Shown: positions 44,721 to 59,700 of the stretch, piece after piece
How positions within the stretch are numbered: position 1 is the first letter of the stretch
Layout: each line of letters begins with the position of its first letter
Origin: Glossina fuscipes
Taxonomy: Eukaryota > Arthropoda > Insecta > Diptera > Glossinidae
DNA length: 64,000 nt
Assembly (NCBI RefSeq): GCF_014805625.2
Contig: NW_023998416.1
Span: 35,448,750 to 35,512,749, forward strand
Direction: 5' to 3'
Program-made: the position numbers and the translations under genes
The notes under the pieces: generated by a model
Seen by the model: only the letters and a program-made list of their open reading frames with translations
What the model was told of the DNA's origin: nothing
The model's database searches: none

Positions 44721-47700
44721 ATGGAAAACGTTATAGCCTTTAACAATGAGGTAAGAAATTCAACTGACAAGCAGCAATAAGCTTTTAAAAAGCAGTTTCT
44801 TGTACCTAAAGACATCATGGAACTGCTTCTCACAAAATCGTTCGCGCTTATGTTTGTTTGATTATGAAATTACAATCAATGTTCGCACGCGCAACATAAT
44901 CTAAATACTGTGAAGTCCAGCTTTTATGTATGCACATGCCCTCCTGCTAATACATATATATATCTTTTTAAAATATATTTTTAGCTTTCTGGGCTTTACG
45001 ATACAAAACCACCAATCTCCAAAGCTAAAATGGCAGGTATTACAAAAGCAGCCATGCGTGCCATTAAGTTTTATAAACACGTTGTGCAAAGTGTGGAGAA
45101 ATTTATATTGAAATGTAAACCCGAGTATAAGGTGCCCGGATTATATGTGATTGACTCCATTGTGCGCCAATCACGTCATCAGTTTGGTGCTGAGAAAGAT
45201 GTATTTGCACCTCGATTTGCCCGTAACATTAAGGAGACTTTTGCAAACTTGTTCAGATGTGCTTCTGAGGATAAGAGTCGTATTATAAGAGTGCTAAACT
45301 TATGGCAAAAGAATAATGTATTTGCTCCGGACGTAATTCAACCGATATTTGATTTAGCTGATCCCAACCATCCAATATATTCTATGCAATCTGGAAATGC
45401 GGTGGGCGGTAGTGGCGCCGTTAGTCTTTCTGTTACGAGTGGTAATCTGATAAATTCAGTTGGTTTGAACGATGTGCCATGTACGGCCTCAAATGGTTTG
45501 AATACTTCGAGCGCCGGTGTCAGCGGTAGTGGAAGTAGCACGGATATGATTACAGGCGGTTCAGGCCACACTGCTGTGCCTGTTATGTTAGAGGATAAAC
45601 TTAATAGCGGCGGCCTAACTGATTTATCGGTAAGCTAGTCTCTCATTATATGCCCACAATTCGCTTTTAAATATTAGTTCACATTTTGATGAATTTAAAA
45701 CATTTCCTACTTCCCTTTAATGCTGCTTGCTGCTTTCCGTTGCGTTCAAGCTAGTCAGTTAGTCATGATAGCAGTAAATCACATAATTTAAATAATTTTC
45801 GGCATGTGGATCATAGTAAGAGTAAGCGTTCAGCAAATAGCAGCGGTAGTGGCATAGCGCATCTATTACCGTCGCAATCAACAACTTGTGCAAAGTTAAG
45901 AGAACATACAAAGCTCGTTTTGGATCCAGCAATTGGAGCAACAACAAAAGTTCATCATCCGCAAACTTACACTAAATATCACCGTAGTTTGCAAGAGGAT
46001 TATGAAAACACGCAACAGATAGACGACAATATCAGCGAGGGATTGGAGTCGCCAAAAGCTAGCAGCAACCTGTTAGATGTAAAGAAACTTCTTTATTGAA
46101 TTATATTTCAGGCAATAAGGAAATCGTTAATTTTTTTTAAACAATTTTTGAGACTTATGTTTTCGCTTGTAAGATGGGAAATGTCGAAATTCGATGCAAA
46201 TAGCTTCTTCAAACTTGGTATAAAATTTATTTTATAGCTTGTTATAATTGTTTCTTTCCATTAGGCATGAAGTTTGTTAAACTTTCATTTCCCTGCGTAT
46301 GCAAATTATTTTCAAACGCAAGTGCATAAAAAAGTATTCATTTGAATGAGTTCTGGTTTCTCCACCATGGGGCAAACACTTGAAATTTGTTGTTAAAATT
46401 TAGTCCACGACTTTGCAGGGGTTTTTAGGTCTTTTGTTCAAGAAAAATGCCCGGGATCATTTTCTAAATCTTATTAATAAGATAACAAACTAAAATTAAA
46501 GTAACAATTTTGATTTTGAATTATTAACGTAAACGCTATTTTAGCTCCATTACAGTATTGAACAACTATTTAGTCAAAGCAATTCTTTTCTTGATAAATG
46601 AAATTTAAAGTAAATTTCAAGTACACGTTTATGGTAGGTGTTGTAATTTGCGCGTATGACTTAAGTTTTCTAGCATAGATTTTTTGTCTTTATTAGTATT
46701 TTCATCGAAACAGAGCTTATGAAAAATTTCACAATGTTCATACTTACCGGTTACCTAATCTCTGGCTTTCATAACGATAACGTTTTATAAAATTCTGCGT
46801 TGCTTAGCTATTAGATGTACAAAAAAAGCTACTTTTCTATTGTATTAAGGGCCCATAAATGATCGATTACTTTGTAGTTAATCGATGTTTAGATCTCCTA
46901 GCTCACCATATTATTATTCACCATTATCAGAAACGTCTTGCGATCTTATCTACAAACTTTCAAACTCCGTCTAATAAAAGTACAGCGTTCATTAAGCAAA
47001 GCAAATTCTTTGCAAACAATGGATTACTATTTGTGGGTCTCGCTTTTGTTTGCAGACCTAGGAAGAGCCAGACACATCTTTATATTATTCCCTCTATTAA
47101 TAAACACCTCATTTAACCATTATTTCCCCCTGCGTATTGTAGTTTGTTTGCATTTGTATGCAAATTTCCTTGAAATAAAACTTTCCAACACTTTGGCCTA
47201 CTCCATCATACCGGAAAATATATTTATAAAGATACTATTAGAAGTAGATACATAAGAATTAGTTTTTTCCCCTTCCCAGTTACCTTTTTGTACTAAAGAG
47301 GCACGCCTGCATGGTAAAATTTGCTAATGCGTATTAATGAAATTAAATACTAAAATTAAAGTAGCAAGTTAGGTTTACAATATTTAACGTAAAAGAATTT
47401 AAACTTTAGCACAAAATTGAATAATAATTTGCTCAAAACAAGCCTTTTTCTGACTAACGAATATTAAGGCTTATTTCAAGTATACAACAACCGTAGGTTT
47501 CGTAATTCGTATTTACGATTGAAGCCTTCTCGTTTGCGATTTTGCGTTCGTTTACATGCCATGACATACTTAAATGACTTATGAATTCCAAACTGGATTT
47601 AGGTTTCTAATTGAAAAAACAAATGCTTATGCTCGCCAATTAAGTGTTCCTCGTTTGTACTATTTTTCTTCGATGGGTATATATGTATATTTAGTTTTAA

Positions 47701-50700
47701 TACTGAATGATACTTATAAAAATATTAACACTCATTTGAGACGCTATAGACTTTACAAATTATTAATTAATAATGAAAGTAATGACTATGCGCATGTTTA
47801 TAATAATCGTGCGCAATTCTACTTTGAGCCACGAATTTTCTTTTAGTCTCGAGTTGAATGGGAAACTCAAACAAATGATTCATGGCTTCGCGATGAGATA
47901 AACATTGAAACCTATATATCTGTTGCTTATTGTTAGTATATTTCATTCGGTTATTGCCCATTTACAGCATCGCATTGGGTTAAGATTGAGTAACAATTTT
48001 ATGAGAAGACAAGCACGTAACATTAGCCGACGTTTCTAAAAAATTGGTTAACAATTTACTACACGTAGATCACTTTTGGTTACAGCAGCAAAAATTTGAC
48101 ACACTTTTTTTAAAAAAATTTGATTCTTAACGAATTCTTGCGAACTTGACACAATAATCAACTTTCTGCTTTGCAATAGAATAAAGTTTTACGGCTGGCT
48201 TTTATGCTTTTCTGCACTTCAGTTTTTGTTGAAATGTGTAGTAAAAGCGCCAATGGGTTCCAAAATATTGAATCATGAATTATGAAGCAGATTTGTATTT
48301 TTCTATACTCGGCTGCAAACGTGAGAGGATTAGGAAATTGAGCTGTGGGTCTATGTTGTATGCTCGTGCAAAGTTTGGCACGAATATTTATCAGAGCCCT
48401 AGACCGCTTGTACGGCGTTATTGCATTTCAACGGTGAAAACTGAAGCTTTTTTCATGTCGTATCGTCAGTCAATGCGTTGCTTAATTTAATCAATGTATA
48501 CGATTTTTGATATGTATACTTTGAAATTTTGAGAACTGTACATTGATAGTTTTCATTGTGAATATATTCCATTTCGTATTTGTGACGCCATAGTTGTAAG
48601 CGAATCGTCGACTTCGATCCAGTATATGAAAGAATTGTTGTATGATTTAGCTCCTGTTACAATTACAATAGATGTAATGATAAAAATGTACTCCCATATA
48701 CTACGGATAAATTTTTAGTCCCTGTACGAGAAATGTAAAAATCAACATCGCCTATCCGTCAGTATGGAGTATCAAAGTTTTACTAGCTTCCTCTTGTTTT
48801 TCTTAAGACCACGATGATGAATATAAAACATTTGACACCCGACTATAACTCTCTTACTTGTTTTTGTTCAGAACTATCGAAGTGTGCTAAAGGTTTTAGA
48901 TAAATTGTATACGTTAACTTGTAGTCTTGTCCTTTTTACATCCACGACTGAAATATGGAGGTAAAGGCGTCCCCGTATAGCACGATACTTATAAAATATG
49001 GTTTCGATATTATATGGTACAAGAATTGAGAATAATTGTAGCGCGGTTCTAACATAACACGATTTCAAAAAATCGAATATACATTGAAAATTTGAATTCT
49101 TCTTTGAATTGCGTTCAATAATGGAAATCCTCAACTTTATTGCTACTAAAGAATCTCTCATTCCGTTTGAGAAGTGACAGTATGCGTTTTGTTCCTTGCA
49201 AATGAAACTAATACAGATTTTGCTTGGTTTGTTTTTAACATTTTGGAAAGCAAAGTTTATAAGTACATAATAGTTTCTATTTCTGGTATATAAAGAATTA
49301 AGTTGTAACGTTTATAGTAAATCCAATTTTTGGGCATTAAATTTACATAATGTCTGACAAGATAAAGACGCAAAAATTTAAACGAAAATTTATTTCACTC
49401 GGTGAAAAAATTGATATTTAAGTTCGTATTAATTGCGGAGAAGAGCCAACATCAATTGCAAAATCATTAAATTTAAGCGAAGCTACTAATTGAACCATAT
49501 TAAAATATGAAAGCGAAATTAGAAAAAATACTGCATTTGGTTGTTCGCAAACGTGTCTCTCGCAAATCATAATGTTGCCTTTCCTTTTTTTTTTATTGAA
49601 TTTTAGTTTGAAGTCAACTTCCTTTTTTATTTATGTAATATTTGGAACAAAATTTCATTTATCATAAAATTTTACACCTTAAGACATGGGTTCGATATAA
49701 CACGGTACACATTGATTTTATTTATATTATTTCAAGGTTTCGTATAACACGCTTTAGATATAACACAAGACAAGGTCTCGATACTACACAGTATATCTTT
49801 TTTCGTATAACACGGTTTCTTTATAGCGCAGTACAAATTAATCGTGTTGAATGAGGGACACCTGTATACCCATTTCCCCATAACGATCATAAAACCCAAA
49901 AAAAATCTTTTCAGAGATCCTATAAAGTATGTATGTTCCTGATCAGCAAGCAACTCTGAACTGATTTAACAGCGTCTGTCCGTCTGTGTTGTTTGTTGGT
50001 GACGTTCTCCTTGTCGCAAAAATTAAGTTGCCGACTACAATTTGGCAGAAACTTTAGAAGTCTTTGCAAGCAGGTTGGGATTGAAAACGAGCTAACTTGG
50101 TCAGCGCACAAGCAAATTAATTCTGAATTAATTGTGGTGCTCATTACGAGAAGGTAGACTAAATATTCTTAACAATACCTTCATTAAGCGAAGAAAAAAG
50201 TAAAAGATAATATTTTTCCCATTCACTTTTTTATGACAATATATAAAAATATGGGACACTAAAGATTTTAAAGGTGCTTGGTGTGTGAGATTTAGATCTA
50301 TTGTTTAAAGAAATAAATAGACACTGCACAAGCTGAAAGAATTAATTGAATTATTTTTAGGAACCACCATAGTTTAATTTCTAAATGGTAGATCGATTAT
50401 ACTACGTCTTTGCAATATTCTTGTATTATCGAATCCTTTTAGAAGAGAAATTCCTTAAAGATTTACGTGATTGCTGGATGCTTTTAAGAAAACCGTTTAA
50501 ATTGAATTTTAGTCATATGGAATTTCAAGTTCTTCCTGAATCGTTTTGTTGGGACGATTTCGTAGACCAATTAGATGAAAAGATGTTGTCTCCTCAGCAT
50601 AGAATGCATTGAAAATGTTGTCAGCGATCGGCAAATTTGCAATCCAAATTATATACTATGAAGAAGATCTGGCATTTTCCTCTCTCCGATTGATCAGTAT

Positions 50701-53700
50701 GTAGACTGTCTAGTACGTAATAGATGCTTTTGTGGATGGATATGCCCCGTTCCTTTAGTATTCACTTATCTGGAAAACCACCGTTGATATTTGACGTTAC
50801 ACTCACCTCTATCGATAATTTTTACACACGAATGCCAGCAGAGTTTATCATGTCATCACACTCTATTTCAAATTGATTTAGAAAGCAAACTACGCAAATT
50901 GAAATATCAAAACGGTCGTAATTCACTACTATGTACTGCTTTTAAATATTGCACTACTTCCTTTGATTTTAAAATGTGAACGCCTTGTAAAATAAGGCAC
51001 AAATGTATCAAGAATGCTTATTACATTTTGTTAAAGGAACATTTCTAACTCTGCCCATTGGTTATCTATATAGTGCTTCGACGATTTATTCACATAACTT
51101 TATTTTGGGTTTGAATAAATAATGGTGAGGCTCAATAAAAATGTACTTATGAGGCTCAACAAAAATGTACTTATGATTTCTGTGATGACGGGCAGCTATG
51201 TAACCGTCGGTTTTGTTTAAAAAATAAAATTAATTAGAATCGAAATTTTTTTATTAATGAGTCTAATGATCTCTTGGGACATCAACAAATTGATTTGGCA
51301 GGCCAAGCATCGGTTTCGGCATCATTGACTACATATGGCACAATGAAAAAGATTCAAAAATATATATATAAGAAAAAAACTAAGGAAAAAAACGGCAAAG
51401 ATCAGTGGTCCAACCATCCAAACTCCTCCCATGTCACTCATAATCTCTTTACACTACAATATCCAAACAATGTCGGGAAAACATAGATCAGAACATTTGC
51501 AAGGGCTGTTGCAATCTTTAAGAAATCTACACAGCAAATTTTAGTGTTAAACACAAGCTTTGTGAAACTTCTCCAAAATTTGAAAATCATCTATCCGTAT
51601 GGACATTTTGAAAGCAGCTGGAGAACATAATATACAAAAAATATTTAAATTTATAAAGCCCATTCTTCTAAAAAAGTGGAGCAGGTAGTGTAGAGCCCGT
51701 TGCTTGTGTTCATCCTAATGTAGTCCTAAGCTTTACTTCTTTGGTCTAAGTAAGTTGTAATAGTAATAATAATAATTTTCATCATGTTAAAAAGAGGAAA
51801 GCATATTCGGAAAAATATATTCCCAAGTTGAGAAGCTGACGTTTATAATAAATAATTTTTAAATCTATTTGTAAAAGCAGTTATTGTTGAATTAATATTG
51901 AATTTTGATAAAGTTACTAATGTATTTCTAGGGATAAAAAGCAGCTGTTTATGTCACAATAAGTACATTCGAAACAAGACACCGGAGTTAGAAATTCTAA
52001 TTTTCGATATCTAATTTTTTTTTACTACTAGGGTTGTTGTCAAATTGTTACTTTAGCTGATATTCCGCTAACTTTCATTGCCCGTTTTGCTTTTTAATAA
52101 TTTACATTTTGACAGGGAGGCAAATTTAAATTAGTTTAAATATCATTAGTGACCAAAAATGCTTTATATGCTTGAAGAATTTAAAATAAAAGTTTACAAT
52201 AGTTGGCACAAGAATTTTAGATGATTTTAAATCAAGCATTATTTACAATTTCTAATTTTATATAAAGTATCCATTTAGTCTTCTGATAGAAAATTTGTTG
52301 CAAAGTAAGCCAATAAAGTGCTTTTCGTTTCCAATTTCCTTCTAATATAAATTATATATGTTTTTTCAACATACTGTTTTCATAATTTTACAGAATAACA
52401 ATTTAAAACAATTGCTAAATGATCCGAACGTGTTGCGTCAATTGCAGACCTTACAAAATTTTCAAAAGTTTAAACAAGAAGATAAACAACATAACTTACG
52501 ATTACATGAAGAAGCTTTCGAAAAACATTTGCATAGTGTCTTAAAGGTATTTAATTTTTTTTTTCGTAAATGTATTTTTTTATATTTATATCTAATATGT
52601 ATTGTTATTCTTGTATAATTTTTAGAACTCAGGCCCTGGTCCGTCCAGCCAAGATGTAAATGATTTCAACAAGGAAGTTGAATTTGTGTCAGAGGAACAA
52701 AAAATCGAGGTATATCTTTTCATTATAATATTTTGAAGGGTTGATTTTAATTATTTGGTTCAGTGTTACATTCGGCTTTGGCTGAATATATTAATATCCA
52801 CCACTTTTATGCCATATTTTAACCAACCTAACAATTGCATTTTGCAAAATCTGACAATAAAAGAACAAAGAGACGTACGTGGCTTTAAATTTCATTCCAT
52901 TCAACGAACCTGCATCAAGAAATGTGTCATATGTGCACATCTAGATGCCATAGAAATCAAGTTATGCAATTAACGTATCTTTTCGGGCACATTTCTAACC
53001 GATCGAGCATATTTATCCGTTCTTTCAAAACTAATCTTTTCGGTAGACTGTTAATGTTCAATGTTCTTCATAAAAGCTTAATAGAGTGTATTGTAATCTT
53101 TGTACGCTTGCATAAGACGTGGTTGTGGTGGGTATCTAAGCAGCCTAAAGTTCTTAGCTGTTTTGTTTTATAATTTTTGCTGACGTGCCATTTTTTATAT
53201 TGAAAGAATATAAGAAGAAATCAGCACCAATACCTTATGTTGTTATACTTAAATAAACAAGTTTGTTAAAAGTTAGAAGCTAGAATATGAAAGGAGATAA
53301 AAATTAACAAAGTCGATCTAAGAACAATAACACCCACAGATTTTTCGACGTTTCGAGTTTATTTCATATAACTGATGAGATACGTACCATATAACTTAAT
53401 TAACTGCGAATAAAGCAAAGTTCCAATCAAAAGAAAAAGAAAATACCTTTTGTACCTTATCATTTATGTGATTTACTACCACACACTACATTATTTATAT
53501 TTTTATTATCTGAAGACGTTTGCCTACGTGATTGCGGTTTTATTTACATCTGATGAAAACGTATAAAGTCAACTGCAGAAAAAAGTAAAGGCGATTTATT
53601 TAATTTTTAATAATTTTATGAAAATATTTTGTTTGTCTAAAGAGATATCAAAAAATATATTTAAACTCGTGATTATGTGGTTAAAAAACTTAACATGCTT

Positions 53701-56700
53701 GAACTGTCACCCTCTCGAAGTGATACAATATATCTACATTTCAAACGTATTGTGGCACATGATTCTTTGATTTAAAAACAAATGTGCTATAATAACATAA
53801 ATATTACGATGACTTAAGAGAAAAAGCCTAGCCAATAAATACTGTAGGCAGTTCCCCTTTTACTGAATCAATGTCAGGTTCTATTAGTTAAAGCTTATTA
53901 GCGATAATTTTGTGGAGACAATCCACTATAAGTTGTAAAATAAGACGAGAAAAATGTTTTCATTTGTTTTTGGACGAATGTCTTCCTCGAAAGCGGGTGT
54001 ATCCTGACGTGTTGAATGTACCTAAAAATTAATTTTACGTGTTTAACATCAAGTATTGTTCAAGCGAACCAACTGACGTGTTGAATGTACCTAAAAATTA
54101 ATTTTGTGTGTTTAACATCAAGTAATGTTCAAGCGAAACAATAAGCTCCTTTTATTCCTTTATTTCCGTAATCTTATCACTTATGTGACTATATATGATT
54201 ACAGCCTTGTATGGGCTTTTCTTTAATTATTTTCTTAAAATATCATAAGTTTCCTACTTCCTTCTTTGGTAAGCGTACTTTATTACCAAAGTGAATAGGC
54301 AGTGATCAAATGCTCATTTGAACGTTTGAAAACTTTCTTTGTGAATTTATCTAAGGGTTCTGCAGCCCCCATTCCAATTTAGTTCCTGTAGCAATGAAGA
54401 AAGTAGCATTATTCTTAGGAACACTTACTAGCGCCGTTCAAGAAGTCCCAATTCTATTATGGATAAACTAATTCTTACAACCGCTAGACGAAATTTTATC
54501 ATTTTTAATGTGTTGTTAAAATTCACGAATCAAAGAGCCTAGTTTTATATATATGATAAGGATTGTACATTTTTTTAAATATTATTAATTATTCGCTTTT
54601 TATTTATTGATTTTTTTACTTCTTATATAACTTCTAAGTTTCCGACAAGTTCTTTCCTTTTTAATATTTTACATTTACTATCTATACGTAGCGTCCGTAT
54701 CCATTGATTTAATTTGATGGGCACAGTTACAAATATATCACATTGAATTTTTACTACAGACAAAGTTATTTTTTATATGGTTATGTATGCAAATATAAAA
54801 TCAAAAAAGAATTTCAAATACCAAAACGACTTTTTAACATAGATAAATTTTTGTTATCAATATAAAAACAAAGGTAAGGCAAAAAAGTTTTAAAAACCTT
54901 CGGGGAGTCGTGCTTTGAAAGGTATAACAACGTTTGAGTAGACAGCTGCTGGTAAGTTCTAATACAAAGTTTGTAAATTATTTCTATAAATTTGACAAAA
55001 ATTTGCTCAAAGTTTGAACCTGAAAAGTGAAACAAATGCCAGTGTTCCATGAAACGAGTTTAAAAAGATTAAAGTGTATGATTTAAAATTTTATAAAACA
55101 CACACGTCAACAGCAACAAATATTTTACTATGTATACATTTTTTGCCTGTCCTAAGCTTTCCATTTCCCTTTCATTCTGTAATGAGCAATATTACTTTGT
55201 TCAAAATTTACCTTCGCCGTCCCAATTAGACTTTCCATTTTTATTTACTGTTAAAATTTCCCTTTTGAAGTGATCTTTAATTTTTGGCGGTTTGCTTAAA
55301 TCTCATTTACTGTTTAGGTTATCAATCTGGATGGTAATGATTCTCGTAGCCCCACACCGGAACGTGATCGCTATAAAAGACGCCGTAGCCGCAGTCGTTC
55401 ACGATCACACGAACGACTAAGTCGTCGTAGACGGAGCCGCACCCGTTCACGTTCACGTAGTCGTTCGCCTCGTTTAAATCGACGACGTAGTTCTCGTGAC
55501 CGTGATCGCAGCAATCGTGACAGGGATAGAGATCGTGAACATGAGCGTGAGCGCCGCAAAAAAGGTTTGCCTGATATCAGAAAGGAACATTTAAGTGGTA
55601 AATTTCAAATAAAGTTTTTATAAAATGCCTTAAATAGATTTTCGTTCACTTTCAGCTAGACTTTCCATTTCAGTGTAGTGGACAAGTTCCTATATAATTA
55701 AAAAAAAGAGGAATTATTATTCTTCCTTTAAGCGAGTAATTGTGGGCGCTAGACCTACCGGCAGGATTTCTTCGTGGGTGATGCTTACGCTTACTAATTT
55801 CTCATCATGTTGTTGAAGTTTTTAGAAAACTTTTGATAATGACGTGTTGTGTGTTGTGTTAACTTTTGTACACGAATATTCCGGCAAAGGATTTTAATTT
55901 TGTTAACATTGGCATTTTGTTTCAAACCAAAACTTCAGGTTCTCGTGCGACAATATTTTGAGCAAATTTAAAATCATTTATATTATTTAATAACTTAGAT
56001 AATTGAACTAATATCAGTAACTGTTATAAATAGCAAGATTTTACTAAACATACAACTTAAATGTTTTTTGCATACCTCTTTAGTCGATGAAGATGCATCA
56101 AAATTATACACATAGAGCACTATTTACTTTTCCCAAGCAAAAGGAAATGAAGTGTCGCAAATTCTAGAAGTGGTTGATACGTTAATGTATAATTTTCAAA
56201 CCATAACTGTCATTGATTAAAATGGTCATGAGAGGCTTTTATACCACCTTTTACCCTTTTGAATTCCATAGTTTGTAGGTAACTGGTTTAGAAAATAAGC
56301 TCTATAAGCTTGACAAACTTTGTCACTTGCTTGCTTGTAATTTATTGATGTTGACTATATTTATTGTAAAGGATAATGAGACATTACTTTCGTTAGTCCG
56401 ATGAATCCGAATGTCTGTTTGCCAAACTACCAAAACTTTGCACATATAAAATTCATGTAAGTTTTTTACACAAATGTAAGAAGTAAAAATATTATAATCG
56501 CAAGCAGGAATGATTGGCAATTTACCATACGGCACTTCGCCTAATAAAATTACGCCTACATTGCTAGTTACGGTTTATTTTTATGAGAACGCTTTTAGTG
56601 GGGCTCGCCCAAAAGGTTATATAGCCTAAGTGATTTAAGTATATTTAAATTTCTGCTTAACGACTTTATTATTTCTGACATTTTCTCGCCATAAAAAGCT

Positions 56701-59700
56701 ACAATTTAAACGTGTCCGTCGTACGAAAGCTTACTTTTGACTAACGTAATTATATATGACACGGTTCTACAAAATAAACTAAACTTCTTTGGGTTAATTT
56801 TAATACCTGATTGCTATTGTGGACAAATTTTCATCTTATTTTCCCGCAAACTTTATATGGAATAGATTTCAAAAATAGGCCCTGAATTAATTTTATGAAA
56901 CCATTTTTATCATAACATGTTACAAGTTAGAATTTTTTGGCATATAAGAGTTTATTTTTCATTAGATGTATGCAGGCGTGTTCAAAATATAGATCAACGG
57001 GGTTCAAATTCGGTAAAGTTAACTACTTTGTGGAGTGCATAAGTAAGCAATTCGATATTTAATCCTTTCATACTGGTTATCGCTATGGGCAAGGGCCAAT
57101 TTGTCCACTGTCTGAATGAAACGACGCATTTTTTTACGCTGAACGCGGCCATTGTACTTGATTTCATCTCTCAAACGCGGCAATTAATTTGAATACAACT
57201 GAGAATTGATTTTTTGATGAAAATTTTGCTATGCACTTCCTGCAGGCCGACATGATGAAACCGCCGCGAGATAACGTCTTGGAATTTTAGAAGCTGTTTC
57301 TTCTCCTCTAATCCATTGTCCTGGTTGTTTTCTCACCTAATGTGTGAATGAAGCATTGGACTCATGTTACATACACAGGGCAAAATTTTAACATGACCTA
57401 ACTTTCGGTTGATATAATGCACTTTTTAAATGGCATTTTTCAGACTCCTTTCTATATTGTTGAAGAGTTTATATCGTTTCGACGACCATTGCCATGTTGT
57501 AAAAGATGGTAGTACACTTTTTCAGAGTAGAATCTCGCGCCACCTTGTAGTTGATGAGGCCTTCCAAATAAAAGTGTGCATTACGCAAAATTTACCAAAT
57601 TTATATGGTAAACAAATACTGGCTAACAGGTCGCCTTTGTATTTCGAAGTGAAATTTTACAATAGTACTGCTTTTGAATTTTGATATGTTTAGTGGTAAT
57701 AGGACAGTAAGCGCTGTTCACACGGCATGTGCTTCAGTGACTTTTGTCGTACCGGGTGGTAATGTGAATTAAATACTCGATATATATCCCATACACAAGT
57801 ACTTGTGGCAGTGTGTAGGAAAGTGAGCGTTGTTGATTTTTTGCCAGGCGTTGTAGACGTGTCCATTAGGTCATTAGGTCATTTTTAAACTCTTTCGAAA
57901 ATTTGAAGTCGATAGCCTTGTTCTTGCGACCAGAAGAATATCTATAAAAAACATTACACAGACGGACGTGCTTAAATAGATCCGGAATTTGAAATTAGTC
58001 AAGAATATATACACTTAGTGGCATCTCTGAAGCTTCCTTCGGAGTGCGACAAACATTTTGAAAAAATGAATAAATATTGTTATTTTCATCTCAAATCGGG
58101 GGAAAGAAGAAGTTGAAGGGATTAACAAAAGTACCAAAATCAGAATTTTGAATGAGCATTTTTATAATTATCATGCAACAAAATGAATGCAGTAAGCATG
58201 TTACACAAACTTTAATGTGGTGGGGTAAATTGGAAATGTTCCTGATCTGCCTTCACATCATAATTGGGATGTGTTCGCAAGTAGCTATTCTAAGAACTGT
58301 CTCTAAATAATCATATGTTACACAGATTTATCTTGTGCGTTTGTAAATAAATATTTCAAGATCCAACTCCGCATCAATTTTCCCTTTTTTAAATCGCCCA
58401 ATTTATATCCTAATGAATAAAAGAAAAAACATGAATACATTTTATATTCGGCAGCTGCGCAGCTGGGCAGGTAGTGAAGGCAGACACAGTTTGCAGCATT
58501 GCTATATGAGGGAAAATTTAATAATTTGAAATATTAAACTTAACGGATCGGTCTCGACCACATCGCGTGGTGAATGCGATCCGCGGGCCAGCTCTGATTT
58601 AGAACAATGTACTTTTTTACAAAGCAAATCAATCATTTTATTATTCATAAGTGGGTCGTATCTATGGTACTAAAATATAAAACTTCGCAGATAAATGCTA
58701 AAGATACGCATAATCCACATAGAATCAACCAGAGACCTGAAATTGTAACTCATAGCACAAACTCATATTCCATAAGAACTTTTACAGTTGAGGGGGGTTT
58801 ACAAAATTGGACTGTCGGCTAGATGTTTTTAGATCAATTTAGACGGGCGAAATACTGTTACTCAGCGAAAGCTCCATTGTTCAATCCAGTCTTAACAAGG
58901 CTCGTTTTCCAACGGCGCTGTGTCTAATTTCGTCAAAATACCTCAACTACTGTGACCTGTATATTGAACTCAAAAATAGATAGGCGAACATAACATGGGC
59001 AGGCGAACAGAAGGGTCTTAAATTTCGCAATACAATTTCTTGTGGTTTATTAGTTATCGCTTTGATTGTCTCGTCCATTATTATCGATTACGACATTGCG
59101 TTTTTACTTACAAATTATTTCATGTAAATGACCGCATTCAGATTTTTTAAAAATTCGTTATTGGTCTTAAAAAAATGGAGAGTTTCTGGGTCGTTTTAGT
59201 AATCTCATGTTTTATTAATTGTTTGCTCTCTTCATAAAATACGAAAATTTATTCCTTGTTTCTGTGTGAGTGCACACTTTCGATGGGAAACCTCATATGT
59301 CGCGTCTTAAAGCAGGCTTATGCAGGCCTAATTTTTTTTGGTTACCTTTTCTGTCGATTGCCTATATACAATTGTCATCATAATATATTAAAAATTAAAC
59401 CTTTATGCCATATGAATGCTTATTTTTTTATTTTGGTTATTATTGTTTATTTTTATTTTATATTGGGTTGTTCGTAGAAACAGGTCCACGTGGTCAAAGT
59501 TTGGTAAAGTTAACTTTTGTGCCTTTTCTCTTTATAGACTAATGGGTGGAATCCAAAAAATAAACTTGTCCCATCTAAATTTGGTAAAGTCAGTTTTCGT
59601 GTTAGAAAACTATCACGCAGAAATTTTCATCACGAAATAATAAAATGCAAAGTTTTCTTGTATCTAAAGACTTACTTTTCGTAGAAGCTCCTATATGGAA

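Larger units (their letters stand above)
46079..52393 (+). other. 6.3-kb third intron of the SCAF4/8-type gene
   Basis: Begins GTAAAG and ends tttacag. It holds a diverged duplication (46.5 and 47.3 kb), a pogo-like element (48964-49864) and AT-rich unique sequence with only chance ORFs. The largest, 75 codons at 50385-50612, resembles nothing I know. Confidence 0.7.

Noticed and set aside
50385..50612. 75-codon plus-strand ORF in the SCAF intron
   Set aside because: Composition is mildly protein-like, but there is no family motif, acceptor in phase or second exon.
55371..55559. Arg-rich minus-strand ORF
   Set aside because: It is the mirror of the SR-region exon of the SCAF gene on plus. 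The RS-type repeats are open on both strands.
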